This document shows, in pieces, positions 1-10,412 of a stretch of 64,000 bases of DNA; positions within the stretch are counted from its first letter, which is position 1; each line of letters opens with the position of its first letter. The notes under the pieces were generated by a model that was not told the origin of the DNA, ran no database searches, and worked only from the letters and a program-made list of their open reading frames with translations. The stretch is from Inia geoffrensis (taxonomy: Eukaryota; Chordata; Mammalia; Artiodactyla; Iniidae), in the NCBI GenBank assembly GCA_036417435.1, contig CM070910.1, forward strand, positions 80,708,784 to 80,772,783, read 5' to 3'. The translations under genes were made by a program, and so were the position numbers.

Positions 1-110
1 CCATGGCCTGTCCTGCCTCTCTGGATTTTACATTTTTTTCGGACGGCCCTTTTGATTGGTGGGAAGTGAGACTTCCTTGTAGTGCGGATTTCCATTGCAG
101 GCTTGCTTGG

Positions 111-182
111 TTGGCCAAAAAGGGCGTATGCGTTTTTTCCTGAATATATTCAGGAAAAAACGCATACGCCCTTTTTGGCCAA
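111..182. mobile_element. 72-bp perfect palindrome, mariner-type MITE-like (one per unit)
   Basis: Every base from 111 to 146 pairs with its complement from 147 to 182, with no spacer and centre gaatatattc. The outer ends read ttggccaaaaaggg and its complement. From memory, the layout of ttggccaaaaag, a variable core, a T run and the mirror image matches the short mariner-derived inverted-repeat elements abundant in cetartiodactyl genomes, but the core differs from the ones I remember. No clear TA target duplication remains, so the mariner origin is an inference. The element recurs 110 bases after each unit start. It is perfect in units 1–4, 6, 7, 9–11, 13, 14, 18, 19, 24, 27 and 29, has one mismatch in 18 others and two in units 8, 26 and 28. 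Confidence 0.75.
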
Positions 183-965
183 GTGCATCACTGTCGAACT
201 GCTGCCTCTTTTCCTACGATTTCAGAGCAATTCTTATCTACCACCTGATATCTGTTTTCTGCAATTCTGTGTCGTGTTCAAGTCCTCTTCACAGTCTTCC
301 TTCAATAAATTTTTGGATGATAGGGGTCATTTGGAACTCCGCAGGATTGTGAGTTACAGTGCCAAAAATCTCCTTTTCTCAACTCGCTTTCTTGTGAGCT
401 GACCGCAAACCCGAATAATTGCTTCAGGCCCTAATCTCATTCCGGCATGGCACGCTGAGCCTTTGGTGAATTCTTCTTCCTGTAGGGAAATCATCCTTCA
501 ATGTGCCCATCCAAACTCATCGAGTTAGCCGCTCATTGGTTCTCCTTATTCCTGCTCATCTTCCACAGAAATTGCAAACTGTGCCAAGCAAGAGGTCAAA
601 GGCACTGACTCTCGAAGTGGGGAGAATGTTAATATCGCATCTGGAAAGGCGAACTCGAGTACCGGGGGGGAAAATGGCGATGAATTTTAGAAATTTTGCC
701 TGATCACTTCGTGGACCATATTCTGGGTTTTCCATGCATATTTTAGCTGAAGGATAACTCCCTTAAACGTGGAGATTTGGGACCCGTGGAATGGGAATCA
801 TGCACCATTACCTCAGAGGGTCTGCATTCCCTCACCAATAGTATCAGCCCCAAGTGTCCAGCCTTATCTCTCCCACAGCTGGTGATTTAGAGGTGGTAAA
901 TCCAAGATTTCTCGCAAGCCCTCAAGGACTTATTTAAGAATTTCTCTCTATTTCACAGTCCTTGT
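183..965. other. Non-L1 segment of the unit, origin not recognised (representative copy)
   Basis: About 780 bp between the palindrome and the L1 3' tail that I cannot match to L1, a SINE, an LTR or a gene. It holds an EcoRI site (gaattc) near 469, a run of seven G near 664 preceded by accg or a(a/c)ca, and an aataaa on the plus strand near 304. It also holds many CpG-containing motifs, for example gtcgaac, gccgct, tctcgaag and ggcgaactcgag. Short plus-strand open frames exist here, but they show no codon-level constraint and are broken in some units. The equivalent segment is present in every unit. Confidence 0.7.
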
Positions 966-969
966 GCTT

Positions 970-1840
970 TCTTTTTCAAATTTATTTTTATAAGGGGATT
1001 TAGCTTATTTACACTGCTGTGTGTATGCTGCTGTACACAAGTGATTTTCTTATGGAGACCTATAAATGTATGGGTTTTAAGTGTCTTCACAGTCAGGTAT
1101 ATTCCTAGGTATGGAATATGGGGTGTTGAGTCGATTTGGTTGAGCGAGGAGTAGGTCTTGTCTAATATATATTTGGCTTATGGAATGGTATCTGTCCTAA
1201 TGTCAATCTCTGGTATTATGCAGCCTCCCCACTCTCCTTTGACCTTAAGAAAGCATAAATTTCTTTTGTAAATGTGAGACTCTGCTGTGTTTTGAAATGC
1301 AGTTCATGCGTAGTCGTGTTTCCATTCCCGGTATTAGTGATACCTTATGATGTGTCTTTTTCTGTGTGACTTATTTCACTTAGAATCATCGTAACTAAAT
1401 CCACTCATTATGCTGCTACTGGTCTGTGGCCATTGATTTCATTGTTGAGTGCTATTCCATTGTAGGGATGTACCACAACTTCTATATCCATTTTTCTCTT
1501 TCTGGGCTATTGAAGTTGTACCATAGTCAAGGTTCCCGTACACAGAGCAGCCCCAAACTTTGGTGTGGCTCTGTCTTTTTCATTTAAATTTTCCGAATCT
1601 ATAGCACCATAAGTGGAAGTGCCCTAGGCTCTCTAGCTTGCTTTTTTCTTTGCTCCAGGAAACACCATCCACTTCTCCAGAGTGGCTGTTGGCAATTTAC
1701 ATCCCGCCCATCAGCATAACAAGGCTGCCGGTTCTCCATGGCCTGTCCTGCCTCTCTGGATTTTACATTTTTTTCGGAGGGCCCTTTTGATCGGTGGGAA
1801 GTGAGACTTCCTTGTAGTGCGGATTTCCATTGCAGGCTTG
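970..1840 (-). mobile_element. Antisense LINE-1 3' end remnant (representative copy; recurs in every unit)
   Basis: Read on the minus strand, this stretch runs from the ORF2 C-terminal region (near 1840) through the 3' UTR to an A-rich tail (near 970). On the plus strand the landmarks match the antisense cetartiodactyl L1 3' end as I recall it: tttatttttata near 981, gctgtacacaagtgatt near 1030, tgacttatttcacttag near 1367, attccattgtagggatg near 1454 and gtggctgttggcaattta near 1682. Divergence from a young L1 is high, so the remnant predates amplification of the satellite. It crosses the arbitrary unit boundary and stops just before the palindrome of the next unit. Equivalent copies follow at about every 1735 bp to the end of the window. 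Confidence 0.85.
981..986 (-). other. Relic L1 polyadenylation signal
   Basis: The plus strand reads tttatt, which is AATAAA on the minus strand. It sits next to the A-rich 3' tail of the antisense L1 remnant (minus strand aaaaagaaag just beyond, toward base 970). It recurs in each unit. It supports the placement and orientation of the L1 3' end; function is not implied. Confidence 0.6.
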
Positions 1841-1853
1841 CTTGGTTGGCCAA
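1599..1853 (-). pseudogene. Relic of L1 ORF2 C-terminal coding region
   Basis: An 84-codon minus-strand open frame. Its residues 56–66 (QPLWRSGWCFL) closely match the conserved C-terminal stretch of L1 ORF2p, which in mammals reads QPLWRTVWRFL or similar. Residues 40–55 align loosely with the preceding cysteine-containing region. Nothing of the endonuclease or reverse transcriptase domains is present, and the frame ends early, so it has no activity. The first ~12 codons run into palindrome and flanking sequence. The same frame persists in all complete units at about 1735-bp spacing. This reflects homogenisation of the array, not selection for protein. Confidence 0.8.
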
Positions 1854-3470
1854 AAAGGGCGTATGCGTTTTTTCCTGAATATATTCAGGAAAAAACGCAT
1901 ACGCCCTTTTTGGCCAAGTGCATCACTGTCGAACTGCTGCCTCTTTTCCTACGATTTCAGAGCAATTCTTATCTACCACCTGATATCTGTTTTCTGCAAT
2001 TCTGTGTCGTGTTCAAGTCCTCCTCACAGTCTTCCTTCAATAAATTTTTGGATGATAGGGGTCATTTGGAACTCCGCAGGATTGTGAGTTACAGTGCCAA
2101 AAATCTCCTTTTCTCAACTCGCTTTCTTGTGAGCTGACCGCAAACCCGAATAATTGCTTCAGGCCCTAATCTCGTTCCGGCATGGCACGCTGAGCCTTTG
2201 GTGAATTCTTCTTCCTGTAGGGAAATCATCCTTCAATGTGCCCATCCAAACTCATCGAGTTAGCCGCTCATTGGTTCTCCTTATTCCTGCTCATCTTCCA
2301 CAGAAATTGCAAACTGTGCCAAGCAAGAGGTCAAAGGCACTGACTCTCGAAGTGGGGAGAATGTTAATATCGCATCTGGAAAGGCGAACTCGAGTACCGG
2401 GGGGGAAAATGGCGATGAATTTTAGAAATTTTGCCTGATCACTTCGTGGACCATATTCTGGGTTTTCCATGCATATTTTAGCTGAAGGATAACTCCCTTA
2501 AACGTGGAGATTTGGGACCCGTGGAATGGGAATCATGCACCATTACCTCAGAGGGTCTGCATTCCCTCACCAATAGTATCAGCCCCAAGTGTCCAGCCTT
2601 ATCTCTCCCACAGCTGGTGATTTAGAGGTGGTAAATCCAAGATTTCTCGCAAGCCCTCAAGGACTTATTTAAGAATTTCTCTCTATTTCACAGTCCTTGT
2701 GCTTTCTTTTTCAAATTTATTTTTATAAGGGGATTTAGCTTATTTACACTGCTGTGTGTATGCTGCTGTACACAAGTGATTTTCTTATGGAGACCTATAA
2801 ATGTATGGGTTTTAAGTGTCTTCACAGTCAGGTATATTCCTAGGTATGGAATATGGGGTGTTGAGTCGATTTGTTTGAGCGAGGAGTAGGTCTTGTCTAA
2901 TATATATTTGGCTTATGGAATGGTATCTGTCCTAATGTCCATCTCTGGTTTTATGCAGCCTCCCCACTCTCCTTTGACCTTAAGCAAGCATAAATTTCTT
3001 TTGTAAATGTGAGACTCTGCTGTGTTTTGAAATGCAGTTCATGCGTAGTCGTGTTTCCATTCCCGGCATTAGTGATATCTTATGATGTTTCTTTTTCTGT
3101 GTGACTTATTTCACTTAGAATCATCGTAACTAAATCCACTCATTATGCTGCTACTGGTCTGTGGCCATTGATTTCATTGTTGAGTGCTATTCCATTGTAG
3201 GGATGTACCACAACTTCTATATCCATATTTCTCTTTCTGGGCTATTGAAGTTGTGCCATAGTCAAGGTTCCCGTACACAGAGCAGCCCCAAAATTTGGTG
3301 TGCCTCTGTCTTTTTCATTTAAATTTTCCGAATCTATAGCACCATAAGTGGAAGAGACCTAGGCTCTCTAGCTTGGTTTTTTCTTTGTTCCAGGAAACAC
3401 CATCCACTTCTCCAGAGTGGCTGTTGGCAATTTACATCCCGCCCATCAGCATAACAAGGCTGCCGGTTCT
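1736..3470 (+). repeat. Satellite unit 2 (class A, trimer position 2)
   Basis: Complete 1735-bp unit. The palindrome at 1846–1917 is perfect. Markers shared with unit 5 are gatttgtttgagc near 2870, ggcattagtgatatc near 3064 and tgtgcctctg near 3299. The private change is cctcctcac near 2022. Confidence 0.97.
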
Positions 3471-5206
3471 CCATGGCCTGTCCTGCCTCTCTGGATTTCA
3501 CATTTTTTTCGGAGGGCCCTTTTGATCGGTGGGAAGTGAGACTTCCTTGTAGTGCGGATTTCCATTGCAGGCTTGCTTGGTTGGCCAAAAAGGGCGTATG
3601 CGTTTTTTCCTGAATATATTCAGGAAAAAACGCATACGCCCTTTTTGGCCAAGTGCATCACTGTCGAACTGCTGCCTCTTTTCCTACGATTTCAGAGCAA
3701 TTCTTATCTACCACCTGATATCTGTTTTCTGCAATTCTGTGTCGTGTTCAAGTCCTCTTCACAGTCTTCCTTCAATAAATTTTTGGATGATAGGGGTCAT
3801 TTGGAACTCCGCAGGATTGTGAGTTACAGTGCCAAAAATCTCCTTTTCTCAACTCTCTTTCTTGTGAGCTGACCGCAAACCCGAATAATTGCTTCAGGCC
3901 CTAATCTCGTTCCGGCATGGCACGCTGAGCCTTTGGTGAATTCTTCTTCCTGTAGGGAAATCATCGTTCAATGTGCCCGTCCAAACACATCGAGTTGGCC
4001 GCTCATTGGTTCTCCTTATTCCTGCTCATCTTCCACAGAAATTGCCAACTGTGCCAAGCAAGATGTCAAAGGCACTGACTCTCGAAGTGGGGAGAATGTT
4101 AATATCGCATCTGGAAAGGCGAACTCGAGTACCAGGGGGGGAAAATGGGGATGAATTTTAGAAATTTTGTCTGATCACTTCGTGGACCATATTCTGGGTT
4201 TTCCATGCATATTTTAGCTGAAGGATAACTCCCTTAAACGTGGAGATTTGGGACCCGTGGAATGGGAATCATGCACCATTACCTCAGAGGGTCTGCATTC
4301 CCTCACCAATAGTATCAGCCCCAAGTGTCCAGCCTTATCTCTCCCACAGCTGGTGATGTAGAGGTGGTAAATCCAAGATTTCTCGCAAGCCCTCAAGGAC
4401 TTATTTAAGAATTTCTCTCTATTTCACAGTCCTTGTGCTTTCTTTTTCAAATTTATTTTTATAAGGGGATTTAGCTTATTTACACTGCTGTGTGTATGCT
4501 GCTGTACACAAGTGATTTTCTTATGGAGACCTATAAATGTATGGGTTTTAAGTGTCTTCACAGTCAGGTATATTCCTAGGTATGGAATATGGGGTGTTGA
4601 GTCGATTTGGTTGAGCGAGGAGTAGGTCTTGTCTAATATATATTTGGCTTATGGAATGGTATCTGTCCTAATGTCAATCTCTGGTTTTATGCAGCCTCCC
4701 CACTCTCCTTTGACCTTAAGCAAGCATAAATTTCTTTTGTAATTGTGAGACTCTGCTGTGTTTTGAAATGCAGTTCATGCGTAGTCATGTTTTCATTCCC
4801 GGTATTAGTGATACCTTATGATGTTTCTTTTTCTGTGTGACTTATTTCACTTAGAATCATCGTAACTAAATCCACTCATTATTCTGCTACTGGTCTGTGG
4901 CCATTGATTTCATTGTTGAGTGCTATTCCATTGTAGGGATGTACCACAACTTCTATATCCATTTTTCTCTTTCTGGGCTATTGAAGTTGTACCATAGTCA
5001 AGGTTCCCGTACACAGAGCAGCCCCAAACTTTGGTGTGGCTCTGTCTTTTTCATTTAAATTTTCCGAATCTATAGCACCATAAGTGGAAGTGCCCTAGGC
5101 TCTCTAGCTTGCTTTTTTCTTTGTTCCAGGAAACACCATCCACTTCTCCAGAGTGGCTGTTGGCAATTTACATCCCGCCCATCAGCATAACAAGGCTGCC
5201 GGTTCT
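3471..5206 (+). repeat. Satellite unit 3 (class A, trimer position 3)
   Basis: 1736 bp, with one extra A before the G7 run. The palindrome at 3581–3652 is perfect. Markers shared with unit 6 are aactctctttc near 3851, gtaattgtgag near 4739, tcatgttttc near 4785 and cattattctgc near 4878. The private change is gatgtcaaag near 4063. Confidence 0.97.
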
Positions 5207-6941
5207 CCATGGCCTGTCCTGCCTCTCTGGATTTTACATTTTTTTCGGAGGGCCCTTTTGATTGGTGGGAAGTGAGACTTCCTTGTAGTGCGGATTTCCA
5301 TTGCAGGCTTGCTTGGTTGGCCAAAAAGGGCGTATGCGTTTTTTCCTGAATATATTCAGGAAAAAACGCATACGCCCTTTTTGGCCAAGTGCATCACTGT
5401 CGAACTGCTGCCTCTTTTCCTACGATTTCAGAGCAATTCTTATCTACCACCTGATATCTGTTTTCTGCAATTCTGTGTCGTGTTCAAGTCCTCTTCACAG
5501 TCTTCCTTCAATAAATTTTTGGATGATAGGGGTCATTTGGAACTCCGCAGGATTGTGAGTTACAGTGCCAAAAATCTCCTTTTCTCAACTCGCTTTCTTG
5601 TGAGCTGACCGCAAACCCGAATAATTGCTTCAGGCCCTAATCTCATTCCGGCATGGCACGCTGAGCCTTTGGTGAATTCTTCTTCCTGTAGGGAAATCAT
5701 CCTTCAATGTGCCCATCCAAACTCATCGAGTTAGCCGCTCATTGGTTCTCCTTATTCCTGCTCATCTTCCACAGAAATTGCAAACTGTGCCAAGCAAGAG
5801 GTCAAAGGCACTGACTCTCGAAGTGGGGAGAATGTTAATATCGCATCTGGAAAGGCGAACTCGAGTACCGGGGGGGAAAATGGCGATGAATTTTAGAAAT
5901 TTTGCCTGATCACTTCGTGGACCATATTCTGGGTTTTCCATGCATATTTTAGCTGAAGGATAACTCCCTTAAACGTGGAGATTTGGGACCCGTGGAATGG
6001 GAATCATGCACCATTACCTCAGAGGGTCTGCATTCCCTCACCAATAGTATCAGCCCCAAGTGTCCAGCCTTATCTCTCCCACAGCTGGTGATTTAGAGGT
6101 GGTAAATCCAAGATTTCTCGCAAGCCCTCAAGGACTTATTTAAGAATTTCTCTCTATTTCACAGTCCTTGTGCTTTCTTTTTCAAATTTATTTTTATAAG
6201 GGGATTTAGCTTATTTACACTGCTGTGTGTATGCTGCTGTACACAAGTGATTTTCTTATGGAGACCTATAAATGTATGGGTTTTAAGTGTCTTCACAGTC
6301 AGGTATATTCCTAGGTATGGAATATGGGGTGTTGAGTCGATTTGGTTGAGCGAGGAGTAGGTCTTGTCTAATATATATTTGGCTTATGGAATGGTATCTG
6401 TCCTAATGTCAATCTCTGGTTTTATGCAGCCTCCCCACTCTCCTTTGACCTTAAGAAAGCATAAATTTCTTTTGTAAATGTGAGACTCTGCTGTGTTTTG
6501 AAATGCAGTTCATGCGTAGTCGTGTTTCCATTCCCGGTATTAGTGATACCTTATGATGTGTCTTTTTCTGTGTGACTTATTTCACTTAGAATCATCGTAA
6601 CTAAATCCACTCATTATGCTGCTACTGGTCTGTGGCCATTGATTTCATTGTTGAGTGCTATTCCATTGTAGGGATGTACCACAACTTCTATATCCATTTT
6701 TCTCTTTCTGGGCTATTGAAGTTGTACCATAGTCAAGGTTCCCGTACACAGAGCAGCCCCAAACTTTGGTGTGGCTCTGTCTTTTTCATTTAAATTTTCC
6801 GAATCTATAGCACCATAAGTGGAAGTGCCCTAGGCTCTCTAGCTTGCTTTTTTCTTTGCTCCAGGAAACACCATCCACTTCTCCAGAGTGGCTGTTGGCA
6901 ATTTACATCCCACCCATCAGCATAACAAGGCTGCCGGTTCT
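5207..6941 (+). repeat. Satellite unit 4 (class A, trimer position 1)
   Basis: 1735 bp. The palindrome at 5317–5388 is perfect. It carries the unit 1 markers (gattggtggg, cttaagaaagc, gatgtgtctt, tttgctcc), which identify it as the first monomer of the second trimer copy. Confidence 0.97.
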
Positions 6942-8676
6942 CCATGGCATGTCCTGCCTCTCTGTATTTTACATTTTTTTCGGAGGGCCCTTTTGATTGG
7001 TGGGAAGTGAGACTTCCTTGTAGTGCGGATTTCCATTGCAGGCTTGCTTGGTTGGCCAAAAAGGGCGTATGCGTTTTTTCCTAAATATATTCAGGAAAAA
7101 ACGCATACGCCCTTTTTGGCCAAGTGCATCACTGTCGAACTGCTGCCTCTTTTCCTACGATTTCAGAGCAATTCTTATCTACCACCTGATATCTGTTTTC
7201 TGCAATTCTGTGTCGTGTTCAAGTCCTCTTCACAGTCTTCCTTCAATAAATTTTTGGATGATAGGGGTCATTTGGAACTCCGCAGGATTGTGAGTTACAG
7301 TGCCAAAAATCTCCTTTTCTCAACTCGCTTTCTTGTGAGCTGACCGCAAACCCGAATAATTGCTTCAGGCCCTAATCTCGTTCCGGCATGGCATGCTGAG
7401 CCTTTGGTGAATTCTTCTTCCTGTAGGGAAATCATCCTTCAATGTGCCCATCCAAACTCATCGAGGTAGCCGCTCATTGGTTCTCCTTATTCCTGCTCAT
7501 CTTCCACAGAAATTGCAAACTGTGCCAAGCAAGAGGTCAAAGGCACTGACTCTCGAAGTGGGGAGAATGTTAATATCGCATCTGGAAAGGCGAACTCGAG
7601 TACCGGGGGGGAAAATGGCGATGAATTTTAGAAATTTTGCCTGATCACTTCGTGGACCATATTCTGGGTTTTCCATGCATATTTTAGCTGAAGGATAACT
7701 CCCTTAAACGTGGAGATTTGGGACCCGTGGAATGGGAATCATGCACCATTACCTCAGAGGGTCTGCATTCCCTCACCAATAGTATCAGCCCCAAGTGTCC
7801 AGCCTTATCTCTCCCACAGCTGGTGATTTAGAGGTGGTAAATCCAAGATTTCTCGCAAGCCCTCAAGGACTTATTTAAGAATTTCTCTCTATTTCACAGT
7901 CCTTGTGCTTTCTTTTTCAAATTTATTTTTATAAGGGGATTTAGCTTATTTACACTGCTGTGTGTATGCTGCTGTACACAAGTGATTTTCTTATGGAGAC
8001 CTATAAATGTATGGGTTTTAAGTGTCTTCACAGTCAGGTATATTCCTAGGTATGGAATATGGGGTGTTGAGTCGATTTGTTTGAGCGAGGAGTAGGTCTT
8101 GTCTAATATATATTTGGCTTATGGAATGGTATCTGTCCTAATGTCCATCTCTGGTTTTATGCAGCCTCCCCACTCTCCTTTGACCTTAAGCAAGCATAAA
8201 TTTCTTTTGTAAATGTGAGACTCTGCTGTGTTTTGAAATGCAGTTCATGCGTAGTCGTGTTTCCATTCCCGGCATTAGTGATATCTTATGATGTTTCTTT
8301 TTCTGTGTGACTTATTTCACTTAGAATCATCGTAACTAAATCCACTCATTATGCTGCTACTGGTCTGTGGCCATTGATTTCATTGTTGAGTGCTATTCCA
8401 TTGTAGGGATGTACCACAACTTCTATATCCATATTTCTCTTTCTGGGCTATTGAAGTTGTGCCATAGTCAAGGTTCCCGTACACAGAGCAGCCCCAAAAT
8501 TTGGTGTGCCTCTGTCTTTTTCATTTAAATTTTCCGAATCTATAGCACCATAAGTGGAAGAGACCTAGGCTCTCTAGCTTGGTTTTTTCTTTGTTCCAGG
8601 AAACACCATCCACTTCTCCAGAGTGGCTGTTGGCAATTTACATCCCGCCCATCAGCATAACAAGGCTGCCGGTTCT
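6942..8676 (+). repeat. Satellite unit 5 (class A, trimer position 2)
   Basis: 1735 bp. The palindrome at 7052–7123 has one left-arm mismatch (A at 7083). It shares the unit 2 markers. Private changes are ggcatgtcc near 6946, ctgtatttt near 6962, gcatgctgag near 7391 and gaggtagcc near 7464. Confidence 0.97.
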
Positions 8677-10412
8677 CCATGGCCTGTCCTGCCTCTCTGG
8701 ATTTTACATTTTTTTCGGAGGGCCCTTTTGATCGGTGGGAAGTGAGACTTCCTTGTAGTGCGGATTTCCATTGCAGGCTTGCTTGGTTGGCCAAAAAGGG
8801 CGTATGCGTTTTTTCCTGAATATATTCAGGAAAAAACGCATACGCCCTTTTTGGCCAAGTGCATCACTGTCGAACTGCTGCCTCTTTTCCTACGATTTCA
8901 GAGCAATTCTTATCTACCACCTGATATCTGTTTTCTGCAATTCTGTGTCGTGTTCAAGTCCTCTTCACAGTCTTCCTTCAATAAATTTTTGGATGATAGG
9001 GGTCATTTGGAACTCCGCAGGATTGTGAGTTACAGTGCCAAAAATCTCCTTTTCTCAACTCTCTTTCTTGTGAGCTGACCGCAAACCCGAATAATTGCTT
9101 CAGGCCCTAATCTCGTTCCGGCATGGCACGCTGAGCCTTTGGTGAATTCTTCTTCCTGTAGGGAAATCATCGTTCAATGTGCCCGTCCAAACACATCGAG
9201 TTGGCCGCTCATTGGTTCTCCTTATTCCTGCTCATCTTCCACAGAAATTGCCAACTGTGCCAAGCAAGAGGTCAAAGGCACTGACTCTCGAAGTGGGGAG
9301 AATGTTAATATCGCATCTGGAAAGGCGAACTCGAGTACCAGGGGGGGAAAATGGGGATGAATTTTAGAAATTTTGCCTGATCACTTCGTGGACCATATTC
9401 TGGGTTTTCCATGCATATTTTAGCTGAAGGATAACTCCCTTAAACGTGGAGATTTGGGACCCGTGGAATGGGAATCATGCACCATTACCTCAGAGGGTCT
9501 GCATTCCCTCACCAATAGTATCAGCCCCAAGTGTCCAGCCTTATCTCTCCCACAGCTGGTGATGTAGAGGTGGTAAATCCAAGATTTCTCGCAAGCCCTC
9601 AAGGACTTATTTAAGAATTTCTCTCTATTTCACAGTCCTTGTGCTTTCTTTTTCAAATTTATTTTTATAAGGGGATTTAGCTTATTTACACTGCTGTGTG
9701 TATGCTGCTGTACACAAGTGATTTTCTTATGGAGACCTATAAATGTATGGGTTTTAAGTGTCTTCACAGTGAGGTATATTCCTAGGTATGGAATATGGGG
9801 TGTTGAGTCGATTTGGTTGAGCGAGGAGTAGGTCTTGTCTAATATATATTTGGCTTATGGAATGGTATCTGTCCTAATGTCAATCTCTGGTTTTATGCAG
9901 CCTCCCCACTCTCCTTTGACCTTAAGCAAGCATAAATTTCTTTTGTAATTGTGAGACTCTGCTGTGTTTTGAAATGCAGTTCATGCGTAGTCATGTTTTC
10001 ATTCCCGGTATTAGTGATACCTTATGATGTTTCTTTTTCTGTGTGACTTATTTCACTTAGAATCATCGTAACTAAATCCACTCATTATTCTGCTACTGGT
10101 CTGTGGCCATTGATTTCATTGTTGAGTGCTATTCCATTGTAGGGATGTACCACAACTTCTATATCCATTTTTCTCTTTCTGGGCTATTGAAGTTGTACCA
10201 TAGTCAAGGTTCCCGTACACAGAGCAGCCCCAAACTTTGGTGTGGCTCTGTCTTTTTCATTTAAATTTTCCGAATCTATAGCACCATAAGTGGAAGTGCC
10301 CTAGGCTCTCTAGCTTGCTTTTTTCTTTGTTCCAGGAAACACCATCCACTTCTCCAGAGTGGCTGTTGGCAATTTACATCCCGCCCATCAGCATAACAAG
10401 GCTGCCGGTTCT
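8677..10412 (+). repeat. Satellite unit 6 (class A, trimer position 3)
   Basis: 1736 bp. The palindrome at 8787–8858 is perfect. It shares the unit 3 markers (aactctctttc, gtaattgtgag, tcatgttttc, cattattctgc). The private change is cagtgaggta near 9767. Confidence 0.97.

Larger units (their letters stand above)
1..1735 (+). repeat. Satellite unit 1 (class A, trimer position 1)
   Basis: Complete 1735-bp unit, used as the coordinate reference. The palindrome at 111–182 is perfect. Markers shared with unit 4 are gattggtggg near 58, cttaagaaagc near 1245, gatgtgtctt near 1350 and tttgctcc near 1650. Private changes are C at 44 (ggacgg instead of ggaggg) and ggtattatg near 1213. The G run is accG7. 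Confidence 0.97.
1..5206 (+). repeat. Higher-order trimer, copy 1 (units 1–3)
   Basis: Three distinguishable monomers in order. Position 1 has cttaagaaagc and gatgtgtctt, position 2 has gtttgagcg and tgtgcctctg, and position 3 has gtaattgtgag and cattattctgc. The identical order returns 5206 bp later, so the repeat unit of recent amplification here was the trimer. Confidence 0.9.
5207..10412 (+). repeat. Higher-order trimer, copy 2 (units 4–6)
   Basis: Same three monomer types in the same order as units 1–3, with only a handful of private substitutions in each copy. Unit 7 begins a third copy with position-1 markers but changes to position-2 markers in its 3' part. Confidence 0.9.

Noticed and set aside
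111..182. Palindrome as a bacterial-style terminator, CRISPR repeat or replication origin
   Set aside because: The host is evidently a mammal, spacing is 1735 bp, and the between-palindrome DNA is the satellite unit rather than unique spacers.
82..402. Recurring 106-codon plus-strand open frame (and an overlapping 85-codon frame) in most units
   Set aside because: It starts at GTG, runs through the palindrome, lacks any recognisable domain, and is broken by a frameshift in units 17 and 21 and by a stop in units 16, 20 and 31. Its repetition follows from the satellite.
503..703. 66- and 62-codon plus-strand frames and a 73-codon frame in units 3 and 6
   Set aside because: Ends depend on single-base indels at the G run. 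No domains, no conserved start context, and they lie in non-coding satellite.
1061..1067. TATA-like tataaat in each unit
   Set aside because: It lies in the decayed L1 3' UTR, with no supporting promoter elements or downstream gene.
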